From: an uncultured Alcanivoracaceae bacterium
GTDB lineage: Bacteria > Pseudomonadota > Gammaproteobacteria > Pseudomonadales > Alcanivoracaceae
Assembly (NCBI GenBank): GCA_937943665.1
Contig: CALEAR010000034.1
Location: 1 to 11,938 of the forward strand
DNA: 11,938 nucleotides
Direction of reading: 5' to 3'
Part shown: positions 1 through 8,078 of the stretch, in pieces
Position numbering within the stretch: position 1 is the stretch's first letter
How the letters are laid out: each line of letters opens with the position of its first letter
Translations under genes and position numbers: made by a program
The notes under the pieces: generated by a model
The model's database searches: none
The model's input: the letters and a program-made list of their open reading frames with translations, nothing else
What the model was told of the DNA's origin: nothing

Positions 1-2782
1 CTAACGCAAACACCCCTAAATCAAACAAAAAGGCGCTGGGGAAATGCATTTCGCCCAGCACTGGCAGCTGCATCACAGCGGTATGGCTGGTGAGGAAGGG
101 GAATCCAAACCACCAGGCCCCTGCCCCCGTAACCAAGGCCAATAAAATACCCGTGCCCAACCACTGATGGGGGCGAATGCGTAGCTTCGCTTCAATCCAC
201 AGCGTGCCGCTCACCATGTACTGCAACATTAAGGCCACCGTTAAAATGAGCCCTGCCACAAAACCGCCCCCAGGCTCATTGTGGCCGCGGTAAAGGAAAT
301 ACAGGGCCAACATTACTAACACCGGCATAAGCGCACGGAAATAAATAGCCGGCAGGGCTAAATAACCTCGGCGGGTAAGCTGCCAAGGCGCCACATTTTT
401 CACGCTGCCTAAGCGCTGCGCAGGGATCTCTATGCTTTCTGGCGCCGGGCGGAAGCGCCGTAGCAAGGCATAAATCGTCAGCGCCACCACCCCTAATACG
501 GTGATTTCGCCGAAGGTATCAAAGCCACGGAAATCCACTAAAATCACGTTCACCACGTTGGTGCCACCACCCTCCGGCAAGGCGTGCTGAATAAAGAAAT
601 CCGTAAGTTTAGTAGGCCCGGCACTAAGCAGTACCAAATAGGTAACCGCCGCCATGCCCACCCCAATGGCCACGGCTAATACACCATCGCGTAGGCGGCG
701 TCGGTAATCACGCCAGGTGGTTTTCACCCCGGTAATATCAGGGGTTAAACGCCGCGGCAACCAACGCAACCCCAACAAAATTAGCACAGTGGTTACCACC
801 TCCACCGCCGCCTGTGTTAGGGCCAGATCAGGAGCAGAAAACAGCGCAAAGGTCAGGCTCACCACAATGCCCGTTGCACTCATTAAAATAAGGGCAGCTA
901 AACGGTGATGCTTGGCCTGATACGCTGCCGCCACTGCGCATACTCCCCCCACAATCCACAGCACCGCAAACATGGGCTCAAATCCAATGGGGGAACGCAC
1001 CGCTTCAATGGGGCTGCGCCATACCGTGAGGGCGCCCACCACAAAGGTCACCACAAAAAGCCAAAACAGCTGTGGCTGCAAACGCTCCGACGTAAGCTTT
1101 TCCTCCACGCGCACCGCAAAGGAAGTAACTGCCAACAGAATTCGCTCAAACTCACGCTGGCCATCTAAGCGATGCAGCAGGGGCACCTTATCCAAGCGGC
1201 TAATGCCATAGCGGCGCTGTAAGAGGAAATACAACAACAGACCAAAGCCAAAGGCCAGCACACTCATGAGCAAGGGCAAATTAAACCCATGCCAAATTTG
1301 CACACTGTACTCAGGGGTATAGGCCCCTAGCATATGGTGCACGGCAAGGTTTAAGGCAGGGGCCACCGTTACCCCAGGCAAGGTACCCACCACAATGCAA
1401 AGCACCACGAGCATTTCGATGGGGAACCGCATCCAACGGGGAGGTTCTTTGGGGGTTTTGGGTAGTTCACCACTCGGTGGCGGGCCAAAAAACACCTCAG
1501 TGATAAAGCGCAGGGAGTACACCACACTTAAGGCGCCTGCCAGTACCGCCAAGGTGGGCAACCAAGTATTTACTGAGCCAAAACCGGCGGCCTCCGCAAA
1601 AAACATTTCCTTAGATAAAAAGCCATTCAGCAAGGGCACCCCAGCCATGGCAGCAGCTGCCACCATGGCCAAGGTGGCGGTGATGGGCATTAACTTGCGC
1701 AATCCCGTGAGCTCGCGCAGATCCCGCGTACCACTTTCGTGATCGATAATCCCCGCCGCCATAAACAAGGAGGCTTTAAAGGTGGCGTGGTTAAGCACGT
1801 GCAATAGGGCCGCCACCGCCGCCAAGGGGGTACCCATACCCAACAGCAAGGTGATTAAGCCCAAATGGCTGATGGTGGAATAAGCCAACAAGCCCTTAAG
1901 GTCTTGCTGGAAAATGGCCACAAAGGCGCCCATTACCAGGGTAATCAAGCCCGCAAAACCAATGAGGTAAGACCACGCCTCTGTTCCTGCGAGTACGGGC
2001 CAAAATCGCATGAGCAAAAACACCCCTGCCTTCACCATGGTGGCGGAGTGCAAATAAGCAGACACGGGCGTGGGTGCCGCCATGGCCCGCGGCAACCAAA
2101 AATGGAAAGGGAATTGCGCACTTTTGGTGAGTGCCCCCAAGGCCACCAATAACAAAATAGCCAAGTACCAAGGGTGCTCACGCAGGGTATCACCAGAGCT
2201 AAGTATATGGCCAAGCTCATAGCTGCCTACGGCTTGCCCCATGAGCACCAACCCCACCAACAAGCAAAGCCCACCGGTGGCTGTAACTATTAAGGACATG
2301 CGCGCACCACGGCGAGCATCAGCCCGGTGGTGCCAATAGCCAATGAGCATGAAAGAAACAAGGCTAGTGAGCTCCCAAAACAGAGCCATTTGAATAATAT
2401 TGCCTGAAAGCACAATCCCTAGCATGGCCCCCATAAAGGCCAGCAAAAAGGCGAAAAAACGTGGAATGGGATCTTTTTCAGAAAGGTAATAGCGAGCGTA
2501 CAGCACCACCAAGATGCCAATACCACTCACCAACAGGCTAAACAGCCAAGCAAAGCCATCCATGCGCAGAGAAAAGTTCAACCCATAACTTGGCAACCAA
2601 GCATGCTGCCAAGCCAGCACCTCTCCCTTCGCAATGGTGGGATAAGCCATTAAGGTAATGAAAGTACAGGCCGCTGCCACTGCCCCTGCCAACCAAGCCT
2701 CCCAATTTTTTGTATTGGAAGGCAAAAACGCCACACAAAGGCTCCCCAAAAATGGCAATAAAATAATGAGCGACAACCACAT
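1..2782 (-). CDS. mrpA: Na+/H+ antiporter subunit A (MrpA/MnhA, A-B fusion type), 3' end cut by window edge
   Basis: This is the largest membrane subunit of the Mrp/Mnh antiporter, which exports Na+ in exchange for H+ across the inner membrane. The frame is open for 927 codons from ATG at 2780-2782 to the window edge, with no stop. An N-terminal complex-I-like proton-channel domain carries Glu137 (in ALFWELTS) and Lys220 (in GALTKSAQFPF), the equivalents of the conserved TM5 Glu and TM7 Lys of MrpA. An MbhD-like segment starts near residue 627, an MbhE-like segment with DFRGFDTFGEI lies around 747-760, and an MrpB-like domain with GHNEPGGGFVAGL lies near 831-843. The last visible residues (FLFDLGVFAL) resemble the end of MrpB, so few residues should be missing. 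The Shine-Dalgarno match is poor (GAG about 10 bases upstream). Subunits C-G are expected beyond the left edge. The family call is firm; the transported ion is inferred from the family. Confidence 0.93.
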   Translation of the reverse strand, partial: MWLSLIILLPFLGSLCVAFLPSNTKNWEAWLAGAVAAACTFITLMAYPTIAKGEVLAWQHAWLPSYGLNFSLRMDGFAWLFSLLVSGIGILVVLYARYYLSEKDPIPRFFAFLLAFMGAMLGIVLSGNIIQMALFWELTSLVSFMLIGYWHHRADARRGARMSLIVTATGGLCLLVGLVLMGQAVGSYELGHILSSGDTLREHPWYLAILLLVALGALTKSAQFPFHFWLPRAMAAPTPVSAYLHSATMVKAGVFLLMRFWPVLAGTEAWSYLIGFAGLITLVMGAFVAIFQQDLKGLLAYSTISHLGLITLLLGMGTPLAAVAALLHVLNHATFKASLFMAAGIIDHESGTRDLRELTGLRKLMPITATLAMVAAAAMAGVPLLNGFLSKEMFFAEAAGFGSVNTWLPTLAVLAGALSVVYSLRFITEVFFGPPPSGELPKTPKEPPRWMRFPIEMLVVLCIVVGTLPGVTVAPALNLAVHHMLGAYTPEYSVQIWHGFNLPLLMSVLAFGFGLLLYFLLQRRYGISRLDKVPLLHRLDGQREFERILLAVTSFAVRVEEKLTSERLQPQLFWLFVVTFVVGALTVWRSPIEAVRSPIGFEPMFAVLWIVGGVCAVAAAYQAKHHRLAALILMSATGIVVSLTFALFSAPDLALTQAAVEVVTTVLILLGLRWLPRRLTPDITGVKTTWRDYRRRLRDGVLAVAIGVGMAAVTYLVLLSAGPTKLTDFFIQHALPEGGGTNVVNVILVDFRGFDTFGEITVLGVVALTIYALLRRFRPAPESIEIPAQRLGSVKNVAPWQLTRRGYLALPAIYFRALMPVLVMLALYFLYRGHNEPGGGFVAGLILTVALMLQYMVSGTLWIEAKLRIRPHQWLGTGILLALVTGAGAWWFGFPFLTSHTAVMQLPVLGEMHFPSAFLFDLGVFAL

Positions 2783-2848
2783 AACATTAGCTCGGCTAGA
2801 TAAGTTTTCACAAACGCCGGCAGCGCAAACCACCAAACAGCATTAAAC

Positions 2849-2888
2849 AGGGCGCAAGATCAGACAGGTTCACAACAGTTCGCGCCCT
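2849..2888. repeat. 7-bp inverted repeat upstream of mrpA
   Basis: AGGGCGC (2849-2855) pairs with GCGCCCT (2882-2888) around a 26-base loop, and an AA/TT pair could extend the stem past a bulged C. It lies 67-106 bases upstream of the mrpA start codon, so it could be an operator or a leader structure. There is no T-run on either strand, which argues against an intrinsic terminator. The function is unknown. Confidence 0.35.
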
Positions 2889-2952
2889 TGATGGCTCAAG
2901 TAGCAACCTGATCAACGCAATTCTTGTACGTAGCAATACAGCATAACAAGCA

Positions 2953-3010
2953 AAACCAGCGATTTACTTTAGCGTAAAGTGGGGCACCGCACAAAGTAAA
3001 AAGCTGGTTT
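2953..3010 (-). terminator. composite hairpin, probable terminator of the chaperone operon
   Basis: Two perfect 8-bp stems are stacked with a 2x2 internal mismatch. AAACCAGC (2953-2960) pairs with GCTGGTTT (3003-3010), and TTTACTTT (2963-2970) pairs with AAAGTAAA (2993-3000); the loop is 22 bases. On the minus strand the hairpin begins about 20 bases after the dnaJ stop and ends in GCTGGTTTTGCTTG, a short T-tract. The inner stem is AT-rich and the tract is modest, so termination may be incomplete. A competing small hairpin, ACTTTA-GCG-TAAAGT (2967-2981), uses the left inner arm. Confidence 0.5.
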
Positions 3011-3030
3011 CCTTAGCGCTTTTTTAGTTT

Positions 3031-4158
3031 TTAGTTATTTTCAAAAAAACGCTTCACAGCATCAAAGAAACCATTCTTTTTCGGGTTATGTCGCTTTCCC
3101 CCCTTCTGAACGGATTCTTGGAATTGGCGCAGTAACTCTTTTTGTTCCTTGGTTAAGGACACTGGCGTTTCTAAAACCACACGGCAGAGCAAATCCCCCA
3201 CGCCACCGCCGTGCACATCTTGCACCCCTTTACCGCGTAAGCGGAACAAGCGGCCGGTTTGGGTTTCAGCTGGAATTTTTAAGTTCACCTTACCATCCAA
3301 GGTGGGCACTTCCACTTCGCCGCCTAAGGCTGCATCCACAAAATCCAGGGGCACTTCGCAATACAAATCGTTGCCATTGCGCTCAAAAATGGGGTGTTGC
3401 TTCACACGGATCTCAATATAGAGATCCCCAGGCGGGCCCCCTTTAGCACCAGGCTCCCCGCGGCCACTCACTCGTACGCGGTTGCCATCATCCACCCCGG
3501 CTGGAATACGAATGTTTTCCTCACGGGTGGTTTGCACTCGCCCTTCACCACCACACTTGCCACAGGGGTTACTGATTTGCTCGCCACTGCCATGACAAGT
3601 GGGGCAAGTTTGTTGCACGCTGAAGAAACCTTGCTGCATGCGCACCTGGCCCATGCCACCACAGGTTCTACAGGTGGTGGGTTGGGAGCCATCGCGAGAC
3701 CCCGAGCCATCACAGGCATCGCACTCATCCCAGCTCGGCACACGAATGGTTTCCGTGGTACCGCGCACCGCCTGCTCTAAGGAAATTTCCATCACATAGC
3801 GTAAATCGGCACCGCGGGAGGGACCACTGCGTCGGCCGCCACCACCGCCAAAAATATCACCGAAAATATCGCCAAAAATATCGCTAAACCCAGCGCCAGC
3901 AGCACCGCCACCAAAGCCACCCTGGCCGCCACCGCCTAAGCCGGCGTGGCCAAACTGATCATAGGCCGCCCGTTTTTGCGGATCTGAAAGCACCTCATAG
4001 GCTTCTTTGGCTTCCTTAAATTTTTCTTCCGCTTCTTTATCGTCTGGGTTTCTATCAGGGTGGTAACGCATGGCCATTCGGCGGTAAGCGCGGCGAATTT
4101 CCTTCTCATCCGCCCCCTTTTCGATACCCAGCACCTCGTAATAATCACGCTTAGACAT
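3031..4158 (-). CDS. dnaJ: chaperone DnaJ (Hsp40 co-chaperone of DnaK)
   Basis: DnaJ delivers unfolded substrates to DnaK and stimulates its ATPase in the cytoplasm. The 375-residue product has full class-I architecture. The J domain (about 1-70) has HPD at 33-35. A Gly/Phe-rich linker (about 75-120) contains three tandem DIFG units. Four intact CxxCxGxG zinc motifs follow ([32 protein letters not shown]), then the C-terminal substrate-binding region. It is the last gene of hrcA-grpE-dnaK-dnaJ, 96 bases after the dnaK stop. The start [11 protein letters not shown] matches the family; the Shine-Dalgarno is weak (AGG about 9 bases upstream). No separate heat-shock promoter is visible in front of it, so it probably depends on read-through from dnaK past the hairpin at 4195-4223. 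Confidence 0.98.
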   Translation of the reverse strand: MSKRDYYEVLGIEKGADEKEIRRAYRRMAMRYHPDRNPDDKEAEEKFKEAKEAYEVLSDPQKRAAYDQFGHAGLGGGGQGGFGGGAAGAGFSDIFGDIFGDIFGGGGGRRSGPSRGADLRYVMEISLEQAVRGTTETIRVPSWDECDACDGSGSRDGSQPTTCRTCGGMGQVRMQQGFFSVQQTCPTCHGSGEQISNPCGKCGGEGRVQTTREENIRIPAGVDDGNRVRVSGRGEPGAKGGPPGDLYIEIRVKQHPIFERNGNDLYCEVPLDFVDAALGGEVEVPTLDGKVNLKIPAETQTGRLFRLRGKGVQDVHGGGVGDLLCRVVLETPVSLTKEQKELLRQFQESVQKGGKRHNPKKNGFFDAVKRFFENN

Positions 4159-4194
4159 ACACTAAACCTATGGTTTTACTTTTCTCGGTAAACG

Positions 4195-4223
4195 CATCAC
4201 GCCGGGCTTGGCCCGGCGTGATG
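4195..4223 (-). promoter_or_regulatory. 13-bp perfect hairpin in the dnaK-dnaJ spacer
   Basis: CATCACGCCGGGC (4195-4207) and GCCCGGCGTGATG (4211-4223) form a perfect, GC-rich 13-bp stem with a 3-base loop. On the minus strand it begins 31 bases after the dnaK stop and ends 36 bases before the dnaJ start. No T-run follows on the transcribed strand, so it is not a classical terminator. It more likely acts as a partial attenuator, an RNA-processing site or a 3' stabiliser that sets the DnaK:DnaJ ratio; that role is inference. Confidence 0.6.
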
Positions 4224-4254
4224 AGACGATGCATGCATCAAAGACACACAGGCC

Positions 4255-6183
4255 TTATGCTTTTTTCTCGTCATCGTTTACATCTTCGAACTCAGCATCA
4301 ACCACATCTTCGTCCGTGGCCTCTGTGGCGGCATCCGCATCACCTTGTGCGGCGCCTTCCTGCTGAGCGGCTTCGGCATAGAGTCGCTGTGCCAAGCTGC
4401 CTGATGCTTCGGTTAAGGCTTGTGTCTTCGCCTCAATCTCCGCCTTATCGTTACCCTTCAAGGCTTCCTCAAGGGCCTCAATGGCTTCGTTAATGGCTTT
4501 CTTCTCATCCTCTGTGGCCTTATCGCCCGCTTCTTCTAGAGTCTTGCGGGTGGCGTGCACCAAGTGATCCCCTTGGTTGCGTGCCTGCACCAGCTCTTCG
4601 AACTTGCGGTCTTCTTCGGCATTGGCCTCAGCATCGCGAATCATTTGCTCCACTTCATCATCGCTTAAGCCAGAGGATGCTTTAATCTGAATGGATTGCT
4701 CTTTACCAGTGGCCTTATCCTTAGCGCTAACCTCTAAGATACCGTTAGCATCAATATCAAAGGTCACCTCAATTTGTGGTACGCCACGGGGCGCTGCGGG
4801 AATCCCTTCTAAGTTAAACTGCCCGAGGGATTTGTTTTGTGCCGCCTGCTTACGCTCACCCTGCAACACGTGCACCGTTACCGCAGATTGGTTATCTGCC
4901 GCAGTGGAGAAAGTCTCTGTGGCGCGCGTTGGGATAGTGGTGTTCTTCTCAATCAGAGGCGTCATCACACCGCCCATGGTTTCAATACCTAGGGTGAGTG
5001 GGGTAACGTCAAGCAAGAGAATGTCTTTCACATCTCCGCCCAGTACCGCACCCTGAATGGCTGCACCCATGGCCACTGCTTCATCGGGGTTCACATCACG
5101 GCGCACTTCTTTACCGAAGAACTCAGCCACTTTCTTTTGCACTAGCGGCATACGGGTTTGGCCACCCACCAAAATCACATCAGACACATCACTAGCGGAA
5201 AGACCAGCATCCTCAAGGGCCACTTTACAGGGCTCTAGGGAACGCTCGACCAATGCTTCCACTAGGGCCTCTAAGCGCGCACGGGTCACTTTCACCACCA
5301 AGTGCTTGGGGCCTGTGTTATCAGCAGTGATATAAGGCAAGTTCACTTCTGTTTGCTCAGCAGAAGAAAGCTCGATTTTTGCCTTTTCTGCTGCTTCTTT
5401 TAAGCGCTGAAGCGCCAAAGAATCATTGGATAAATCAATGCCTGTATCTTTCTTAAACTCATCGGCCAAGAAATTAATCAAGGCAGTATCGAAGTCCTCA
5501 CCACCGAGGAAGGTATCACCGTTGGTGGCTAATACTTCAAACTGGTGCTCACCATCAATTTCAGCGATTTCGATAATAGAAACGTCGAAAGTACCACCAC
5601 CTAAGTCATATACTGCGATGGTGCGCTCGCCGCCTTTTTTATCCATGCCATAGGCAAGGGCTGCTGCGGTGGGCTCGTTAATAATACGCTTTACTTCTAA
5701 GCCAGCGATGCGGCCTGCATCCTTGGTGGCCTGACGCTGGGCGTCGTTAAAGTATGCAGGTACGGTAATCACCGCTTCGGTTACCTTTTCACCGAGATAA
5801 TCCTCTGCGGTTTGCTTCATCTTCAGCAACACTTGCGCAGAAATTTGTGGCGGTGCCATTTTCTTGCCCTTCACTTCCACCCAAGCATCGCCGTTATCCG
5901 CTGCGATGATCTTGTAGGGCACCATGTTAATATCTTTTTGCACCACGTCTTCATCAAAGCGGCGTCCAATTAAACGCTTAATGGCAAAGAGGGTGTTATC
6001 GGGGTTAGTCACCGCTTGGCGCTTCGCCGCCTGGCCCACCAAGGTTTCATCATCGGTGTAAGCCACAATAGAGGGCGTAGTACGACCACCTTCGCTATTC
6101 TCAATTACCTTAGCTTTGTCGCCTTCTAAAACGGCAACACAAGAGTTGGTGGTTCCTAAATCAATACCAATAATCTTAGACAT
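4255..6183 (-). CDS. dnaK: molecular chaperone DnaK (Hsp70)
   Basis: DnaK is the ATP-driven Hsp70 that binds exposed hydrophobic segments and works with DnaJ and GrpE in protein folding and in sigma-32 control. The 642-residue length is normal. The nucleotide-binding domain shows [14 protein letters not shown] at the N-terminus, [14 protein letters not shown], and [14 protein letters not shown]. The interdomain linker [12 protein letters not shown] is present. The substrate-binding domain and helical lid follow, then an Ala/Asp/Glu-rich tail ending in [14 protein letters not shown]. The start ATG (6181-6183) has a strong AAGGAG Shine-Dalgarno (6193-6198) with a 9-base spacer. It lies 116 bases after grpE and has its own sigma-32/sigma-70 promoter in that gap. 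The leader may fold over the ribosome-binding site. Confidence 0.99.
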   Translation of the reverse strand: MSKIIGIDLGTTNSCVAVLEGDKAKVIENSEGGRTTPSIVAYTDDETLVGQAAKRQAVTNPDNTLFAIKRLIGRRFDEDVVQKDINMVPYKIIAADNGDAWVEVKGKKMAPPQISAQVLLKMKQTAEDYLGEKVTEAVITVPAYFNDAQRQATKDAGRIAGLEVKRIINEPTAAALAYGMDKKGGERTIAVYDLGGGTFDVSIIEIAEIDGEHQFEVLATNGDTFLGGEDFDTALINFLADEFKKDTGIDLSNDSLALQRLKEAAEKAKIELSSAEQTEVNLPYITADNTGPKHLVVKVTRARLEALVEALVERSLEPCKVALEDAGLSASDVSDVILVGGQTRMPLVQKKVAEFFGKEVRRDVNPDEAVAMGAAIQGAVLGGDVKDILLLDVTPLTLGIETMGGVMTPLIEKNTTIPTRATETFSTAADNQSAVTVHVLQGERKQAAQNKSLGQFNLEGIPAAPRGVPQIEVTFDIDANGILEVSAKDKATGKEQSIQIKASSGLSDDEVEQMIRDAEANAEEDRKFEELVQARNQGDHLVHATRKTLEEAGDKATEDEKKAINEAIEALEEALKGNDKAEIEAKTQALTEASGSLAQRLYAEAAQQEGAAQGDADAATEATDEDVVDAEFEDVNDDEKKA

Positions 6184-6231
6184 CAGGTCATTCTCCTTGC
6201 TCGCTGTGCAAGCGAATACCGACCTGCACAG
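6184..6231 (-). promoter_or_regulatory. dnaK leader with alternative folds around the ribosome-binding site
   Basis: In fold 1, CTGTGCA pairs with TGCACAG (6204-6210 with 6225-6231), leaving the AAGGAG Shine-Dalgarno (6193-6198) free. In fold 2, CAGGTC pairs with GACCTG (6221-6226 with 6184-6189, extendable by a G-U pair) directly against the start codon. It encloses a second stem, CTTGC with GCAAG (6208-6212 with 6196-6200), which takes half of the Shine-Dalgarno. The two folds exclude each other because they share 6204-6212 and 6225-6226. This layout resembles RNA thermometers of heat-shock mRNAs, but no known thermometer family is recognised. Confidence 0.4.
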
Positions 6232-6255
6232 GGATATAACAAAAATAAACTAGCT

Positions 6256-6286
6256 TTTATATGGTGATAGCCGTTGAAGTTTCAAG
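6256..6286 (-). promoter_or_regulatory. dnaK promoter: sigma-32 type with overlapping sigma-70 elements
   Basis: On the minus strand, CTTGAA (6286-6281), a 14-base spacer and CACCATAT (6266-6259) fit the sigma-32 consensus CTTGAA / CCCCATnT. The same DNA also reads TTGAAA (6285-6280), an 18-base spacer and TATAAA (6261-6256), five of six matches to each sigma-70 hexamer. Basal and heat-induced transcription could therefore start at nearly the same place, near 6250, giving a leader of roughly 65 bases. The -35 starts 14 bases after the grpE stop. Confidence 0.75.
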
Positions 6287-6299
6287 AGCGTGGCAAAAA

Positions 6300-6878
6300 T
6301 TATTCGCCTTTCGCCACCACCACGCGTGCGGGACGGATCAAACGATCATTAAGCACATAGCCCTTTTCAAGCACTTCAATCACAGTGTTAGGTGATTTAT
6401 CTGGCATGGGCACCATGGCCATGGCCTCGTGGCGCTCTGGATCAAAAGGCTCATCCAACGGATCAATGCGCTCCACCTGATGACGTTTAAACACATCCAA
6501 TAACACCTTGAGCGTCAGCTCTGTGCCTTCACGGGCTGCCGCCACATGCTCATCATCCTCAGGGAGCTGTGTTAAGGCACGCTCTAAGGTATCAGCCACA
6601 GTCACGAGATCCCCGGCAAACTTTTCTAATGCAAACTTCCGGGCGTTTGCCACCTCACGCTCCGTGCGGCGACGCATGTTTTGCACCTCTGCCTGTGCTC
6701 GCAGCTCGGCTTCACCAAGGGCTTTTTCCACTTCGGCTAAGCGGGCTTGCAGCTCCTCCACAGAGGGGGTGTCTTCAGCCTCCTCTTTTGCTTCCACCTC
6801 ACCGTCAACCTCCTCTTCAACCGCTTCCGGTTTAATCGCTTCTTCTTCGCTAGGTGCTGTTTTGGTTTCTTCACTCAT
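6300..6878 (-). CDS. grpE: nucleotide exchange factor GrpE
   Basis: GrpE is the homodimeric factor that releases ADP from DnaK and acts as its thermosensor. From the chosen start it has 192 residues. A strongly acidic, probably disordered N-terminus (about 1-38, Glu-rich) leads into a long dimerising coiled coil (about 40-90). The beta-domain signature follows: FDPERHEAMAMVP, then GYVLNDRLIRPARVVVA near the end. ATG at 6876-6878 (MSEETK) is chosen because GGAG lies 6 bases upstream; an in-frame ATG 12 bases earlier (6888-6890, MEFP) has no Shine-Dalgarno. It is the second gene of the operon, 113 bases after hrcA, with its own sigma-32-type promoter in that gap. Confidence 0.96.
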   Translation of the reverse strand: MSEETKTAPSEEEAIKPEAVEEEVDGEVEAKEEAEDTPSVEELQARLAEVEKALGEAELRAQAEVQNMRRRTEREVANARKFALEKFAGDLVTVADTLERALTQLPEDDEHVAAAREGTELTLKVLLDVFKRHQVERIDPLDEPFDPERHEAMAMVPMPDKSPNTVIEVLEKGYVLNDRLIRPARVVVAKGE

Positions 6879-6940
6879 GGGAAACTCCATCTACGAACGG
6901 CAGCCACCACTGCCTCTTCAACATAAAAAGGGTGACAACG

Positions 6941-6968
6941 ATATGGGAACTTTAAGACAAGATTCAAG
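6941..6968 (-). promoter_or_regulatory. sigma-32-type promoter of grpE
   Basis: On the minus strand, CTTGAA (6968-6963), a 14-base spacer and TCCCATAT (6948-6941) match CTTGAA / CCCCATnT almost exactly. The -35 starts 24 bases after the hrcA stop, so heat-shock sigma factor can transcribe grpE-dnaK-dnaJ without transcribing hrcA. The weak hexamers TTGAAT and TATCGT overlap it with an 18-base spacer, so a low sigma-70 activity is possible. Confidence 0.78.
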
Positions 6969-6991
6969 GGGTAAGGCAAAAAAACGTGCTT

Positions 6992-8035
6992 TTACAGCTT
7001 ATTTAGCGCGTTAGAAAGCAATCGGGCGGTAATATCCACCGTGGGAATGACTTTTTCGTAATCCATACGGGTGGGGCCCACCACGGCTAATACGCCCACG
7101 GAACCATCCTCCATGGCGTAAGAAGAAGACACAAGGGAATAATCCTCAAACACCTGTATTCCCGCTTCACGACCAATAAAAATTTGCACCCCATCAGCGG
7201 AAAGGCTGCGTTCGAGCAAATGCAAAATATCGTACTTTTGCGAAAACGCATCGAAGAGCTCACGCATGCGGTGCATGTTATCCCCTTCGGCCATGTTCAA
7301 CAGATTCGTCTCCCCCGCTAGCACATAATCACCGGCATTATTTTGCTGGGTGGTGAGGGCTTTCTCTGCCACATCCACGCTGGTGGCGAGCAATTGCGAC
7401 ATGTGATCCTTTTCATTGCGCATGGCCTGCACCAAGGCAGATTTAATATCCTCTAAATGCTGCCCGGAATAGTGGCTATTAATATAATTGGCGGCTTGGC
7501 GTAGCTCTTGTTCGGTGTATTCTTTATCGGTGTGAATAATGCGGTTTTGCACCTCGGCACGGTTCACCACCAACACCACAAGCACGCGACGCTCCGATAA
7601 GGGCAAAAACTCCACCTGCCTTAAGGTGGTGACTTTACGCTTGGGCATGGCCACCACCCCGGCCATGCGGGTGAGCTCCGCCAAGGCCTGAGACGCGCGG
7701 TTATAAATTTCGTCGGGGGATTGATCCGGCTGCAACAAGTGGTGCAAATCGCGCTGTAAAGGCGCCACATCTTTAGCACTGTGCAAGCTTGTTTTAAGCA
7801 ACGTATCCACGTACAAACGGTAGCCTAGCTCTGTGGGCACGCGGCCTGCGGAGGTATGCGGGCTCATTAACACCCCCATGCTCTCAAGCTCTGCCATTAA
7901 ATTACGGATGGTGGCGGGGCTAACGGATAACACACCTGAATCAGCAATCGCCTTCGAGCCCACGGGTTGCCCATCGCGGATGTGACGCTCCACTAACGTC
8001 ATTAACAAGGTTTGTTTTCTCGGGCTTAACTCCAT
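6992..8035 (-). CDS. hrcA: heat-inducible transcription repressor HrcA
   Basis: HrcA is a dimeric repressor that binds CIRCE operators (TTAGCACTC-N9-GAGTGCTAA) and is kept active by GroEL. The 347-residue product has an N-terminal winged helix (about 1-75) with PVGSKAIADSG, the recognition segment VSPATIRNLMAELE and the conserved HTSAGRVPT at 60-68, followed by the GAF-like dimerisation domain. ATG at 8033-8035 gives the usual MELSPRKQ start; no strong Shine-Dalgarno is seen. It is the first gene of the chaperone operon and is divergent from recN across 140 bases. No CIRCE is present in front of hrcA, grpE or dnaK, so its target is likely elsewhere, probably groESL; this is inference from other gammaproteobacteria such as Xylella and Xanthomonas. 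Many gammaproteobacteria, including enterics, lack this gene. Confidence 0.96.
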   Translation of the reverse strand: MELSPRKQTLLMTLVERHIRDGQPVGSKAIADSGVLSVSPATIRNLMAELESMGVLMSPHTSAGRVPTELGYRLYVDTLLKTSLHSAKDVAPLQRDLHHLLQPDQSPDEIYNRASQALAELTRMAGVVAMPKRKVTTLRQVEFLPLSERRVLVVLVVNRAEVQNRIIHTDKEYTEQELRQAANYINSHYSGQHLEDIKSALVQAMRNEKDHMSQLLATSVDVAEKALTTQQNNAGDYVLAGETNLLNMAEGDNMHRMRELFDAFSQKYDILHLLERSLSADGVQIFIGREAGIQVFEDYSLVSSSYAMEDGSVGVLAVVGPTRMDYEKVIPTVDITARLLSNALNKL

Positions 8036-8078
8036 AACGCTTACTGACTCTAGCTCTAGTAGTTAGTTAACCATCACC

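Larger units (their letters stand above)
2783..3030. other. dnaJ-mrpA intergenic region
   Basis: This is a 248-base gap between the stop of dnaJ and the start of mrpA, both on the minus strand. It contains the two inverted repeats listed separately. I find no convincing coding sequence. No clear sigma-70 promoter for mrpA can be picked out; the best minus-strand hexamers have poor spacing. The mrpA promoter is probably here, because the composite hairpin near dnaJ should stop most read-through. Confidence 0.6.

Noticed and set aside
3394..3780. Plus-strand open frame of 128 codons antisense to the dnaJ zinc-finger region
   Set aside because: Shadow of the strongly conserved dnaJ frame; no ribosome-binding site and low-complexity Thr/Ala-rich composition.
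4228..4239. 12-base palindrome GATGCATGCATC in the dnaK-dnaJ spacer
   Set aside because: Short alternating sequence next to a stronger hairpin; probably chance.
4170..4493. Plus-strand open frame across the dnaK 3' end and the spacer hairpin
   Set aside because: Arg/Leu/His-rich shadow with no family resemblance; it runs through the hairpin.
6508..7014. Plus-strand open frame of 168 codons antisense to grpE
   Set aside because: Ser/Ala-rich shadow of the grpE coding strand; the real gene is unambiguous.
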